Notes: generated from the sequence alone by a model not told the origin. Counted from the stretch's first letter, positions 34,065 through 43,955 are shown. The stretch is DNA of 64,000 nt from CAZDUS01 sp964508705 (GCA_964508705.1 CAZDUS010000001.1:186001-250000); one strand, 5' to 3'. A program made the numbers and translations.

Positions 34065-35375
34065 TTAAATAACGAGCGTATTGAAAGAATCGGCTGGCAG
34101 AATCGCTGAATAAGCCACCGACGAATCGCGTACGGAAATGCACTTTTCCCGGTTAAAGGGGTTTCTGATTACAAGCACAAGCTTTCCGTTGCATCGGTAT
34201 GCGATGCTGTTGCCTGAAAAGGGGCCTGACAACTCGACTCTCCTTGCTCCCGCATGAATGAAATCTGAAAAATGGCGCATGAGGTAAAATTCGTGTGTCC
34301 GGGTCAGTTGCCCTGTTGCCAGATTGACTGTGTAGAGTGAATTTTGCTTCCAGCCCCAAGTGCTTTTGCCATCTTCTGCCAGTATCATATTCCAATAAAT
34401 GTAGGCGCAGACATCATTGGTCAGATAGTGATAAAAGAGGTCGAACACATAGCTCGCATACTCCCACGAATTGAGACCGTCTCCGCATTCATTCTCGGTC
34501 TGCATGATGGGAAGTTCCGGATAGGCAAGCCGGGTCCGCTGAACCGCATACTTTCCAGCCCATTGATAACTGGCACCGGTAACATATTCGCGCACCTTTT
34601 TATCTTCGAGAATGTGATTAAGATAATGGTTGAAACTGGTAGAGATAAAACGCTTGTCAGTTTCAGGGCCGTTGAGGGTTCCCAGCCAGATTTCCGTGTC
34701 TACGCCCTCTTTCTTGAATAGCGGACCAAGATAATCGCGTACAAAGCGCTTCATCTCTTCGCCTGACATCAGGCAGGAAGGAAAGAGTTGCGCCGAAACT
34801 GGCTCATTCTGGACATGAACCTGATCAATGGGAATCCCTTCGTTTTTGTAGGCACGTACAAACTTAAGAAAATAGAGTGCATAGGCCTTCAGCACCTCCG
34901 GCTCTTGTTTGAGCGATCCGCCATTGTAAATCGGAGGCGTTTTAAGCCATATCGGAGGACTCCAGGGAGAAGCGAAAAACTTTAGAGTGGGTTGTCTTTT
35001 TTGGGCTTCACGGATGAAAGGGATCAGTGCCTCTTTGTCCCGATCGACGGTGAAGTTCTCCATGGCAAAATCACTGGCGGTTTCGTTACAACTGTACCAG
35101 TCTCGGGCAAAGTCACTTGCCCCAATGGGAATACGGCATAATTCGAAGGAAAGCGCCTTGCCTGGGGAAAAAAGCTCTGCGAACACGATGTTCAGGTCAG
35201 CTTCCGAGAGCACGGAGAGCGCATCCCATCCGAGCTCGTTGAAGCATCCGCCAAAGCCGAGAAACTTTCGTTCCTGCTCTTTACCGGTTTGCAGCAACTC
35301 TGCTTCGTTAAGGCTAGCAGCACTTTCTTGATGGATGTTCCAAGGTGCTTTCCTTGTCGTGCTGATGTGGATTAT
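34065..35375 (-). CDS. GH30 family glycoside hydrolase with non-standard start
   Basis: The conserved body begins ERKFLGFGGCFNELGWDALS. Counted from TTG 35297, E165 in HVQNEPVSA is the likely acid/base and E268 in IMQTENECGDG the likely nucleophile; FASPWSPPIWLKT is also typical. There is no signal peptide. Family-like sequence (IHISTTRKAPWNIHQE) continues upstream of TTG 35297, yet the frame contains no ATG or GTG. A GAGG motif sits five bases before ATA at 35375-35373, which looks like a mutated ATG. Initiation at ATA, at TTG, or loss of function are all possible. Confidence 0.75.
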   Translation of the reverse strand: MIHISTTRKAPWNIHQESAASLNEAELLQTGKEQERKFLGFGGCFNELGWDALSVLSEADLNIVFAELFSPGKALSFELCRIPIGASDFARDWYSCNETASDFAMENFTVDRDKEALIPFIREAQKRQPTLKFFASPWSPPIWLKTPPIYNGGSLKQEPEVLKAYALYFLKFVRAYKNEGIPIDQVHVQNEPVSAQLFPSCLMSGEEMKRFVRDYLGPLFKKEGVDTEIWLGTLNGPETDKRFISTSFNHYLNHILEDKKVREYVTGASYQWAGKYAVQRTRLAYPELPIMQTENECGDGLNSWEYASYVFDLFYHYLTNDVCAYIYWNMILAEDGKSTWGWKQNSLYTVNLATGQLTRTHEFYLMRHFSDFIHAGARRVELSGPFSGNSIAYRCNGKLVLVIRNPFNREKCISVRDSSVAYSAILPADSFNTLVI

Positions 35376-35609
35376 TATAACCTCTTCTGCTTGTGATAAT
35401 TTTTCAATGGCAGTCCTGGCCGAAACCGCCTGAGAAGCATTTTCACGGGGGGAAACGGTAGCAGAGGTATGGAGAAAGCGTCAAGATAAGCGAAGTGGGC
35501 GAAGCTGTGTGACATTCACCCCGTTTACAACGCGCCCATTTCTGGCGCACACACGACGTGGCACCCTGTCGCCGCTAGCGCGGCTCAGCGTAATCGTCAC
35601 CGTTGGGGA
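35376..35609. other. Region between GH30 and SNF2 genes
   Basis: The GH30 frame stays open to about 35485 but the upstream part lacks family features. The remaining bases up to the SNF2 stop show no gene. Confidence 0.35.
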
Positions 35610-38600
35610 CTACAGCGTCAGCAGGTCCTGGATGTTTTCCCAGGTCATTGAGGTGAAGGCGTTTTCACTGGTAGACAGGGTGGCGTCGATGACGGCCTTC
35701 TTTTGATTCTGCAAAGCCAAGACCTTTTCTTCCACCGTGCCCTTGGTGATGAGCTTGATGCTGTATACGGTGCGCTTTTGCCCGATACGATGGGCTCGGT
35801 CGGTGGCTTGATTTTCCACGGCGGGATTCCACCACGGATCAAAGTGAATAACCATGTCGGCGCCGGTGAGGTTGAGTCCTGTTCCACCGGCTTTGAGACT
35901 GATCAGGAAGACTGGGATGGATCGGTCGGTGTTGAAGCGGTGAACCTCGGCCATGCGGTCCTTGGTGGCCCCGTCGAGATAGCAATATGAAATCTGGCGG
36001 TGATCCATCTGGTTACGGAGAATGGTCAGCATGGACACGAACTGGCTGAAGACCAGGACGCGGTGGCCACCGTCCAACGCCTCGTCGAGCAATTCGAAGA
36101 AGAGTTCCATCTTGGCCGACGGGGCTTCGACCTGCAGGCCCTGGAGTTTGAGAAGGTCCAAATGACAGCAGGCCTGACGCAGGCGCAGGAGGGTTTTGAG
36201 GACTTCCATGCGGGAGCGCTGGAAACCCTGCTTGGCGACAAGATCGGTCAGGCGGCGGCGGGAGGAATCCACGAGTTCCTTGTAGACGGCTTTCTGATCG
36301 GCGCTGAGCGAGCAGGTGGCCAAACGCTCGATACGCGGCGGCAGGTCGCGTGCGACCTCGACTTTCAGGCGACGCATCAGGAAGGGTTGGAGTTTGCGGC
36401 GGAGTCGGAGCTGTGCGGCTTGCGCCTCGGGGCCGCCTTGTCCGATAGGGAGTTCGTAATGCTGGCGGAAGGAGTCGTGCGAGCCCAGGTATTTCGGCAT
36501 CAGGAAGTCCATGATTGACCAGAGGTCCGAGACGCCGTTCTCGATGGGGGTACCGGTGAGAACCACCTTGTGGAAGGCGCGGATTTCCTTGGCGGTGATA
36601 GCGTTCTGGGTGGACCGGTTCTTAATGTGCTGGGCCTCGTCGAGCACCATCACGGAAAATTCCATTTCCCGGTAGTGGGCGATGTCTCGGCGGAGGAGGG
36701 CGTAGGAGGTTACGATGATATGCGCGTTTGGAGCCTCAGCCCATTTGCTGTGGCGATCGCTACCGGAGATGGGTAGAACTTTAAGTGAACTGACAAATTT
36801 TTGGGCTTCCTCGGCCCAGTTATTGACCAAGCTGGTCGGGCAGATAATCAGGGCGGGCTTGTTGCGAGCCGCAGGATGATGGCGTTCCAGTTGAAGCCAC
36901 GTCAATGTTTGAAGCGTCTTCCCCAGTCCCATCTCGTCGGCGAGGATGCCGCCGAAGGTATTGACTTCCAGGAAGCGCAGCCAGTTGACGCCTTCCTTCT
37001 GGTAGGGGCGCAGGATGGAGTCGAGGGTGGTCGGGAGTGGCACTGGCTCGGCGGCCTGAAGTCGTGCCTGACGCTCGGCGGAGACGCGCCATGGGGCGGG
37101 GGCTTCCACGTCCACGCCATCGAGGGCGTCGAGGGAGGTTTTGACGTATGAGGAATAGACGGCGGGCATACGGAAGGCGCCGGGCCTACTGCCTTCGCCG
37201 CTGGAGCAATCGCGGAAGACCTCCATCATGGAGTCGATGGCGGCGGAATCGAGGAGGATGGTTCGGCCGTTGCGTTCAATAAAGGCTTCGCCTTTCAGGA
37301 GCGCGCGTTGGATGTCCGTCGGGGCGAGGCGGTTGCCGCCACCGTCCTCGAAATCGAAGCCGACTTCGAACCAGCCCGGCTGATCGCCTTCACTGTTGAT
37401 GGTGACGACCGGGGTGGCGAAGTCCATGGATTCCATGACGCCACCGATGCGGCCTTCGAGTTCCACTCGCCAGCCGGAGCGACGCAGGGCGGGGACGTGA
37501 CTGCCGAGGAAGTTCAGGACTTCGCGGCACCCTACGATGGAGGACAGAGAGTCGCCGGTTTCGCCGGAGACACCGAAGGAGGCCAGTGTTGAGAGGGCGG
37601 CTTTTTCCGCTGGCATATTCCGAACGGTGTAGCGCATGAGGTCGGAGGGATCAGGGATGGCGAAGTGGCCCGCCATGTCATTCTTGCCGGCAACCAGGCG
37701 GACGCCTTCGTAGTCGGCGTGGACAGTTGCGGCGAGAGAGGCGGGACTGCCCCGGATGGTAAGACGGAAACGGGGTTCGGCGGGCTCAATGGTGAACAGG
37801 TCGATGGAGAGATCGCTTTCGCCCCGCATGAATCCCGAGAGGATTGGCCACTCGGCTTGCATGAAGCGGGGGACTGACTGGCGCGGAATGATGACGGGCT
37901 CGGAATAGATGGAGCGGATGGGTTCGGGAAGGAGTTTCTCGAGGGGCCAGAAATGGCGGGTCCCAAAGACCCAGCCGTGCCGTCCGGTGACGAGGTAGAA
38001 CGGGGTTTCGGTGGGCTTCATGAACGGGATTTCCGTGTGAAGGATCAGGATGAGTTCGCCGTTATCCCGGTCGAGATCGAGTTGGAGGAAAGAGACGAGG
38101 CGCGTGGCGGCGATGGTGATGGGGTTTGGTTGTCCTTCCTCCATCAGGTTCATGCCTTGCATCAGGTGGAGCAGGGAAAGGAAGTCGTGAGGTGATAGGT
38201 CCATTTTGCCGCGGGCCGGGCCTTCGGCGATATCCTCGAGGACGAATAGGATGGATTCGTCCTTCTGGGAGAGGCCGAGGCAGAGGCCGGAGGCGACCTG
38301 ATCGGCGAGGACGACCTCGTTGTTGGTGGCGATGGCGACGGTGATGGGGATCCGGCCGGCCTTGACGCCATCGCGCCACGCGGCGCCGAGGGTCAGGATG
38401 AGCCGTGCGGCGATACTGCCGGGTTCCCCGAGCCGTGCGCGCTTGACGTAGTTGTTATCCGAGAGCGATGCCATACGGGCGGCGCGGCGTAGCTCCTCTT
38501 TCTTGGCGGCCTCGATTTCTGGATTGTTGTTCCTGCGGATAAGCTCAAGGCAGAGGGCCACAACGTGGGAGCAGATGATGCCGCGTTCCTTGCTGTCGCG

Positions 38601-38816
38601 GCAGGGGCAGTGATTTTCGGCGGAGCCATCCTGCCGGATACGCACGGAGGTCTTGAGTGGGCGGTTACTCCAGAGAATGGTGCCGTTGACGTAAGGGGGC
38701 GTGAAGGACACCTCTTGAACGAGATTACGCTCGGCAAGGGTCTGGGCGTCGCGGAAGACGCGGTGTCCGGCCCAGTTGATGAGCACCTGATGCGTGATTG
38801 GAAGGCGTGGAGGCAT
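35610..38816 (-). CDS. SNF2-family DEAD-box-like helicase with N-terminal SWIM zinc finger
   Basis: The 1068-residue protein has a SWIM motif (HCPCRDSKERGIICSHVVAL, CxC...CxH at 70-84) and a long middle region. The SNF2 motor has motif I GGILADEMGLGKTLQTL, motif II VMVLDEAQHIKNRST, motif III LTGTPIENGVSDLWSIMDF, motif V VFLISLKAGGTGLNLT and motif VI QATDRAHRIGQKRTV. It is likely a DNA translocase that remodels protein-DNA complexes. It follows prmA by 3 bp and is the last gene of an rnhC-prmA-snf2 cluster. Confidence 0.93.
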   Translation of the reverse strand: MPPRLPITHQVLINWAGHRVFRDAQTLAERNLVQEVSFTPPYVNGTILWSNRPLKTSVRIRQDGSAENHCPCRDSKERGIICSHVVALCLELIRRNNNPEIEAAKKEELRRAARMASLSDNNYVKRARLGEPGSIAARLILTLGAAWRDGVKAGRIPITVAIATNNEVVLADQVASGLCLGLSQKDESILFVLEDIAEGPARGKMDLSPHDFLSLLHLMQGMNLMEEGQPNPITIAATRLVSFLQLDLDRDNGELILILHTEIPFMKPTETPFYLVTGRHGWVFGTRHFWPLEKLLPEPIRSIYSEPVIIPRQSVPRFMQAEWPILSGFMRGESDLSIDLFTIEPAEPRFRLTIRGSPASLAATVHADYEGVRLVAGKNDMAGHFAIPDPSDLMRYTVRNMPAEKAALSTLASFGVSGETGDSLSSIVGCREVLNFLGSHVPALRRSGWRVELEGRIGGVMESMDFATPVVTINSEGDQPGWFEVGFDFEDGGGNRLAPTDIQRALLKGEAFIERNGRTILLDSAAIDSMMEVFRDCSSGEGSRPGAFRMPAVYSSYVKTSLDALDGVDVEAPAPWRVSAERQARLQAAEPVPLPTTLDSILRPYQKEGVNWLRFLEVNTFGGILADEMGLGKTLQTLTWLQLERHHPAARNKPALIICPTSLVNNWAEEAQKFVSSLKVLPISGSDRHSKWAEAPNAHIIVTSYALLRRDIAHYREMEFSVMVLDEAQHIKNRSTQNAITAKEIRAFHKVVLTGTPIENGVSDLWSIMDFLMPKYLGSHDSFRQHYELPIGQGGPEAQAAQLRLRRKLQPFLMRRLKVEVARDLPPRIERLATCSLSADQKAVYKELVDSSRRRLTDLVAKQGFQRSRMEVLKTLLRLRQACCHLDLLKLQGLQVEAPSAKMELFFELLDEALDGGHRVLVFSQFVSMLTILRNQMDHRQISYCYLDGATKDRMAEVHRFNTDRSIPVFLISLKAGGTGLNLTGADMVIHFDPWWNPAVENQATDRAHRIGQKRTVYSIKLITKGTVEEKVLALQNQKKAVIDATLSTSENAFTSMTWENIQDLLTL

Positions 38817-38819
38817 AAG

Positions 38820-39713
38820 TTAACTTACGGGGCGTTTCATCCAAAGGGAGGTCCATTCACCAAGTACGAGAGAATCGTGGAGTTCAAAGCCCTGCGCGAC
38901 GAAGGCGGCGATGACGTCATCGGCCTGCGGGTTGAGAATTCCGGAGAGGATGAGCGATGCGGATGGGTTTTTCGCAACAAGAGGGGTGAGGATGGATGCG
39001 TATTGGATGAGAACCACGGCTAGGATGTTGGCGACCACGACGTCGAAGGGCTGAGAATCCTGCAGGGTGGCCAGATCGGCGACCCCGAAGTTGATGGCGG
39101 TCGTGACTCCATTGAGGTCGGCGTTTTCGCGGGCGACGCGGATGGACTCCGGATCGTTATCGAGGGCGGTGACTCCGGAGAATCCCAGCCGAACAGCTGC
39201 AATGGAGAGGATGCCGGATCCACAGCCGACGTCTATCAGGCGTAGAGAGGGATTGGTCATGGCGATGGTATCCATGAAGCAGAGACAGCCGCGGGTGGTG
39301 CCGTGCTGTCCGGTGCCGAAGCTCATACCGGGATCGATTTCAAGAACGATGTCGCCCGGTGCCGGACTGCAGGGTTCCCAGGAGGGTTTGATCCAGATCC
39401 TGTCGGAAACTTTTTCGGTATGAAAGAAACGTTTCCATGCCTCGGCCCAGTTTTCGACGGGGAGTGGTGCAGTGGTGGCTGTCCAGGCGGCGTTTGGGAA
39501 TTGGCTTTTGACCAAGGTTTGCATGGCAGACAGGCGATGTTGAGCCTCAGATTCGCTGGGGCAGAAATACTCGATGCGGGCGAGGTCGCGGTCAGCATCG
39601 TACCAGATGGTGCATTGGTCGTCGGTGTCCAGCACGGCGGCTTCGTCAATGAAGTCGGCGACGGCGGATGTAGTTTCCACGCGGGCGACGTAGAGGGTGG
39701 GGTTGGGGGGCAT
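38820..39713 (-). CDS. prmA: Ribosomal protein L11 methyltransferase
   Basis: The 297-residue protein has the SAM-binding signature RLIDVGCGSGILSIAAVRL (motif I), VTALDNDPESIRVARENA and the NPPF-like DVVVANILAVVLIQYA. The region DPGMSFGTGQHGTTRGCL is highly characteristic of PrmA. It trimethylates L11 of the ribosome. It lies 14 bp after rnhC and 3 bp before the SNF2 gene. Confidence 0.93.
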   Translation of the reverse strand: MPPNPTLYVARVETTSAVADFIDEAAVLDTDDQCTIWYDADRDLARIEYFCPSESEAQHRLSAMQTLVKSQFPNAAWTATTAPLPVENWAEAWKRFFHTEKVSDRIWIKPSWEPCSPAPGDIVLEIDPGMSFGTGQHGTTRGCLCFMDTIAMTNPSLRLIDVGCGSGILSIAAVRLGFSGVTALDNDPESIRVARENADLNGVTTAINFGVADLATLQDSQPFDVVVANILAVVLIQYASILTPLVAKNPSASLILSGILNPQADDVIAAFVAQGFELHDSLVLGEWTSLWMKRPVS

Positions 39714-39727
39714 GGGGTAGGGGGGGA

Positions 39728-40747
39728 TTAGGGTTCAGGGTCCTTAGGCTTCATAGGGCGTTTGAATTTGTATCCATTGGCGGCGGCGGATGTGGCGGCG
39801 CCTGCGGCGCCCAGGATGGAACGACTTAGGTTGAGGCGGCCCAGCACGGAGTCGGTGGTCTTGAAGTGGCACTTCGCCGTCTGGAGCAGTATGGCGGGTG
39901 AGTGTTTTTCGATCAGGGTTACAGCGGCATTCTGAACCAGGTCCGACGCGCCCTTGGGAAGCTTGACGCCGTGCTGTACGCCGAGTTTGCTGAGCCCTAG
40001 AAGGAAGCCCTCGCGGGCAAGAATCGAGGCGGCGGCCACGGCAACATCCGATTCGGCCTTATGCATCTGGATCAACTCGATCTTGCGGCCTTTCTGCATT
40101 AGCGCGCGTTTTACCTGTTCCTTGCTACCGAACTGGTCGGAGACGGCGCGGGTGCAGGCGGGTACCTTTTCCAGGAGGTTTTCGATGGCGCGGGCATGGC
40201 CCCAGGCGAGAAGGTTGTTCACGCTACGGATCTTGGTGTAGAGCTGATTGTATTTCTCCGGACCGATGGAGATGATGCTGTAGCGGCCGCCGAGCAGTTG
40301 GCGGAGATTCTTTGCGATTTCGAGGAGTCGCTTATCGCTGGTGATGTTCTTGCTGTCGCGCACGCCCATTTCCTGCATGGCTCTGGTGAGGTTCTGGTCG
40401 GTATAGGCGCTGGCGATGACGATGGGGCCGAAGAAGTCGCCCTTTCCGCTTTCGTCGACACCGATGTGAGGGGTGAAGGCCTCCGGGTTAACGACTTCCT
40501 CGTAGCCCAGTTTGACGGCCATCAGGACTTGCGGTTCCATGATGAAAGTTACAAAGTCCTGGGCGCCTTTCCCTTGGACGACGCATTTTCCGGACTGGTA
40601 GAGGACGATCCGGCAGTCAGTGGCGTCCACGGCGATGGTGGAATAGGGCACGGTGGCGGGGCGGTAATTGCCCTGTTCGAGAATGAGGATTAGGGCGGCC
40701 TGCTGGCCTTCCGTTAGTGTAAATGTGAAGGAATTACGTTGTTCCAT
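39728..40747 (-). CDS. rnhC: Ribonuclease HIII
   Basis: The 339-residue protein has an N-terminal TBP-like domain (about 1-90) and a catalytic domain starting HIGVDESGKGDFFGPIVIAS (DEDE site: D-E-S-G-K-G-D). It then has GVRDSKNITSDKRLLEI and ESDVAVAAASILAREGFLLG. RNase HIII removes RNA from RNA-DNA hybrids. The C-terminus has a short basic Ala-rich tail (FKRPMKPKDPEP). The gene is first in the cluster reading into prmA. Confidence 0.93.
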   Translation of the reverse strand: MEQRNSFTFTLTEGQQAALILILEQGNYRPATVPYSTIAVDATDCRIVLYQSGKCVVQGKGAQDFVTFIMEPQVLMAVKLGYEEVVNPEAFTPHIGVDESGKGDFFGPIVIASAYTDQNLTRAMQEMGVRDSKNITSDKRLLEIAKNLRQLLGGRYSIISIGPEKYNQLYTKIRSVNNLLAWGHARAIENLLEKVPACTRAVSDQFGSKEQVKRALMQKGRKIELIQMHKAESDVAVAAASILAREGFLLGLSKLGVQHGVKLPKGASDLVQNAAVTLIEKHSPAILLQTAKCHFKTTDSVLGRLNLSRSILGAAGAATSAAANGYKFKRPMKPKDPEP

Positions 40748-40873
40748 AAACCAACCCTTATAGCAGATTGGTTTTATTACACAAGCCCGTCGCAGAGCAT
40801 GTCCTTGGATTAAACCGACGGCTCGCCCGGGATAGCTCGCGTTGGCTTTGAGAGGCTGGGTTCGTGGCTTTGG

Positions 40874-41959
40874 TTATTTTATTTGGGTGGCGGAGCGGAG
40901 CATGCGCTCGGTGGTGGGCCAATCGACGCAGGCGTCGGTGACGGAGACTCCGTAGTGCAGTCGGGAGAGGTCGGAGGTAAAGGGCTGGCTGCCAGCTTCG
41001 AGATTACTTTCCACGAGCATGCCGATGATGGATTTTGAGCCTTTCCGGCGTTGCTGAAGGACTTCGTTCCAAACGGTTTCCTCCATCTCATGACGCTTGC
41101 CAGCGTTGCCATGACTGCAATCCACCATGATGGCGGGAGTCAGTCCGGTTTCGGTCATTTTTTCGGTAGCCGCGGCGATGCTAGCTGGGTCGTAGTTGGG
41201 GCCCCCGCGCGAGCCACGCAGAATCAGATGGCCCAAGGGATTGCCAGCGGTGCGGACAGTGGCGATGCGGCCATCATTATCGATGCCGAGGAAGCTGTGC
41301 GAGGAGCGGGCGGCGACCATGGCGTCGAGTGCGACTTGCACGTTGCCATCGGTGCGGTTCTTGAAGCCGACGGGCATGGAGAGGCCGCTGGCCATTTGCC
41401 GGTGGGTTTGGGACTCGGTGGTGCGAGCGCCAATGGCGACCCAGGAGATGAGGTCGGCAATGTATTGGGGGACGATGGGGTCGAGCATTTCTGTGCCGGT
41501 GGGAAGCCCCATGGCGTTGATTTCCATAAGGAGCTGGCGGGCGGCGGTCAAGCCGAACTCGATATCGGAGGAACCGTCCATATGCGGGTCGTAGATCATG
41601 CCTTTCCAGCCGGTGGTGGTTCGTGGCTTCTCGAAATAGGCGCGCATCAGGATCAGCAGGTCGTCCTTCAGTTCGCGGGCGAGCGAATGAAGGCGGATGG
41701 CGTAGTCGAGACAGGCGTTCGGATCGTGGATGGAGCAGGGGCCCACGACCACCAGCAGGCGCGGATCCTTGCCGGACAGGATCTTGCCAATGGCGTTGCG
41801 GGTTTTGACGACGGTTTTCAAGGCAGCAGGTGAAGCCGGGAGCGCCTTTGAGAGGGCGCGCGGCGTTACCAGTGGGTCAAGCGCTAGGACGTTGACGTTG
41901 TTGGTGCGCGGGAGCGGTTGCTTGGCGTTGACTCGGGTCTTATAAGAAGTTTTTTTCAT
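40874..41959 (-). CDS. 3-deoxy-7-phosphoheptulonate synthase (DAHP synthase, class I)
   Basis: The 361-residue enzyme has LLVVVGPCSIHDPNACLDYA, LILMRAYFEKPRTTTGWKGM, GARTTESQTHRQMASGLSMP, VDCSHGNAGK and terminal SVTDACVDWPTTERML, all diagnostic of AroF/AroG/AroH-type synthases. It condenses PEP and erythrose-4-phosphate in the first step of the shikimate pathway. Which feedback class it belongs to cannot be told. It lies 2 bp after the FmdB-like gene. No other aro genes are near. Confidence 0.93.
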   Translation of the reverse strand: MKKTSYKTRVNAKQPLPRTNNVNVLALDPLVTPRALSKALPASPAALKTVVKTRNAIGKILSGKDPRLLVVVGPCSIHDPNACLDYAIRLHSLARELKDDLLILMRAYFEKPRTTTGWKGMIYDPHMDGSSDIEFGLTAARQLLMEINAMGLPTGTEMLDPIVPQYIADLISWVAIGARTTESQTHRQMASGLSMPVGFKNRTDGNVQVALDAMVAARSSHSFLGIDNDGRIATVRTAGNPLGHLILRGSRGGPNYDPASIAAATEKMTETGLTPAIMVDCSHGNAGKRHEMEETVWNEVLQQRRKGSKSIIGMLVESNLEAGSQPFTSDLSRLHYGVSVTDACVDWPTTERMLRSATQIK

Positions 41960-41961
41960 GG

Positions 41962-42471
41962 TTACATTTCGTAAAGGGTTTTATCCCGGCGCGGTGCCGG
42001 ACGGGGTTGACCTTTTTTTGAGGTTTTCTTTTCCTTTTCGGGAATGATGAAAGGATCTTCCTTTTCCAGACGGCCACCGAGCTCGGCTTCGATCTGGTCC
42101 GGTTCCTCGCCAGCTTCGAGTCGGTTCAGGGCTTCCTGCATACCTGCGCCGAGTTCCATGCCGGTCATTTTTGAAAATTTACGCATCAATTCGGCGGCCT
42201 GGCGGGGGTCCTCCTCGCTCATGCCTTCGGCTTCCCGGGCGAGGGCGTCCATGGCGCGTTCCATTTTTGACTCGTCGAGCGGGAGATCGGGTTCCGAGGT
42301 GGAGGAGGGCTCTTCCTTGGCGCGTCCGGTGTGGGCGAACAGGGAGAGTTGCTTTTCCAGCTTTACGCGTTTGCAAAGGGGACACATTGGTTTCTTGTCC
42401 GGCTGAAGCGTGCGCGAGAGGAAGTTGTAAATCGTATTACACTTGCGGCAGTAGAATTCGTAGATAGGCAT
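41962..42471 (-). CDS. FmdB-like zinc ribbon protein with long acidic tail
   Basis: The 169-residue protein begins MPIYEFYCRKCNTIYNFLSR with a CxxC pair, followed by MCPLCKRVKLEKQLSLF, the second pair: the FmdB-type zinc ribbon. The rest is acidic and helical (EPDLPLDESKMERAMDALAR) with a Lys/Pro tail. FmdB-like proteins are thought to be small regulators, but evidence is thin. It precedes the DAHP synthase gene by 2 bp, so co-expression is likely. Confidence 0.75.
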   Translation of the reverse strand: MPIYEFYCRKCNTIYNFLSRTLQPDKKPMCPLCKRVKLEKQLSLFAHTGRAKEEPSSTSEPDLPLDESKMERAMDALAREAEGMSEEDPRQAAELMRKFSKMTGMELGAGMQEALNRLEAGEEPDQIEAELGGRLEKEDPFIIPEKEKKTSKKGQPRPAPRRDKTLYEM

Positions 42472-42538
42472 AAGCGTAGTCCTGAATAAAGCGAGTGGGA
42501 TGATAGCACTGTGGGATGGCGCGGGTGAAGACAGAATT

Positions 42539-42564
42539 CAGATTACGATTAAGATTACGACAAG
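42539..42564. repeat. AGATTACGATTAAGATTACG dispersed repeat
   Basis: CAGATTACGATTAAGATTAC followed by GACAAG lies in the 200-bp gap before the AI-2E gene. A related AGATTATGATTAAGATTACT occurs at 45753-45772 before archease. Tandem GATTA(C/A) units suggest a small dispersed repeat. Confidence 0.55.
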
Positions 42565-42671
42565 CCCTTACGAAGGGGTTGACTGGGTTGGGGGTGGGGC
42601 CTAATCTTGGAGCCGATGACGATCAAAGAAGATTCAATTTGGAATGAGCCTTGCGGAATGGGAGATGAGCC

Positions 42672-43784
42672 GTGCTTAAGATGACGAACAGGATTGAAGC
42701 GGTGGCGGCTGTTGTGGCTGTTGCGCTGGTTGCGATCGGATGTCTGGCCGTGTTGCGGCCGTTTGTTTCGGCGATCCTATGGGCGACCGTGCTGACGTTC
42801 ACGACATGGCCGGTGATGTTGCAAATTGAGCGTTGGATGGGTGGCCGGCGCACCTATGCGGCTTTGGTCATGACCACTTGCATAGCGGTCGTGATGGTGT
42901 TGCCGCTGGCTATCGCAGGTTTCACGCTGGCCGAGAATGTGACGCGAATTGAGGAGTTGTTCAAATTCCTGCAGGGTGGAGTTCCGGCTGATCCTCCGGC
43001 GTGGGTGAGTGGGTTACCCTTGGTGGGTGCCGCTGTTGAGCGGGTGTGGCCGCAATTCGCACAGAACGCAGGGTGGGTGTCGGACGCGATGAAGGCGGCG
43101 GGCGTGGGGATTGGAAAGTGGTTGTTGTCGCACAGTCTTGATTTCGGGAAAGGCATTCTACAGCTCACGTTAAGTGTCATCATCGTTTTTGTGTTCTACC
43201 GGGATGGGGAGCGGGTGGCGGACCGGATATCCACGGGGGCCCGCCGGATCGCTGGCGATGTTTCGCAGAGATTACTGGTGGTGGCGGGGAATACGGTGCG
43301 AAGCGTGGTTTATGGAATCATCGGCACGGCGTTGGCGCAGGCGATCATGGCGGTGATTGGGTTCTGGGTTGCCGGGGTTCCATGGCCGATTGTCTGGGGG
43401 CTGGTGACGTTTCTGATGGCGTTGATTCCTGGTGGGCCCCCGTTTGTGTGGGTGCCGGCTGTGTTGTGGCTCTTTGGCGCCGGGCAGATGGGGTGGGGTT
43501 TATTCCTAACGGTGTGGGGCGTGGTTTGCATCAGTGGCATTGATAACATTGTTCGCCCGTATCTGATTAGCCGCGGCGCGAATTTGCCGTTCATCATTGT
43601 GCTGTTGGGTGTGATTGGTGGTGTGATGACGTTTGGGTTTATCGGACTATTCCTGGGGCCTGTTCTTCTGGCGGTGGGGTATTCGCTGGCGCGGGAGTTC
43701 ACGGCGATCAGCAAATTCAAGCGCGAAGCGGAGGGGGAGGGGGAAGGGCAGCATCCAGAAGTCAGTAGTCAGGAGTCAGAATAG
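42672..43784 (+). CDS. AI-2E family transporter
   Basis: The 370-residue protein has about eight hydrophobic segments and the family pattern: LRPFVSAILWATVLTFTTWP at the start, then VIGFWVAGVPWPIVWGLVTF, MALIPGGPPFVWVPAVLWL, GIDNIVRPYLISRGANLPF and GFIGLFLGPVLLAVGYSL. Relatives export autoinducer-2 or act as ion antiporters, so the substrate is unknown. The start is GTG at 42672 with GGAG seven bases upstream. The C-terminal HPEVSSQESE is encoded by a GTCAGTAGTCAGGAGTCAG repeat. Confidence 0.88.
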   Translation: MLKMTNRIEAVAAVVAVALVAIGCLAVLRPFVSAILWATVLTFTTWPVMLQIERWMGGRRTYAALVMTTCIAVVMVLPLAIAGFTLAENVTRIEELFKFLQGGVPADPPAWVSGLPLVGAAVERVWPQFAQNAGWVSDAMKAAGVGIGKWLLSHSLDFGKGILQLTLSVIIVFVFYRDGERVADRISTGARRIAGDVSQRLLVVAGNTVRSVVYGIIGTALAQAIMAVIGFWVAGVPWPIVWGLVTFLMALIPGGPPFVWVPAVLWLFGAGQMGWGLFLTVWGVVCISGIDNIVRPYLISRGANLPFIIVLLGVIGGVMTFGFIGLFLGPVLLAVGYSLAREFTAISKFKREAEGEGEGQHPEVSSQESE

Positions 43785-43817
43785 GATAGAGATGCTTCGA
43801 CAAGCTCAGCATGACAA
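43760..43817. repeat. Dispersed repeats at the AI-2E gene end
   Basis: GTCAGTAGTCAGGAGTCAG (43761-43779) covers the last codons of the transporter. GCTTCGACAAGCTCAGCATG (43795-43814) follows. Both are direct or palindromic short elements of the kind scattered through this window. Confidence 0.5.
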
Positions 43818-43955
43818 TGCCAAATAAGTGTCAAACGGAAATCAGGACGTGACAGAGGGGAACGAGGGAAAGCAGAGGCGGTGAGAGAGGGTTCAGGTGG
43901 GGACGGCTGTGAAGTGAACCGCTTTCAGCAACGAATATAAATTGCACCCGGATGA

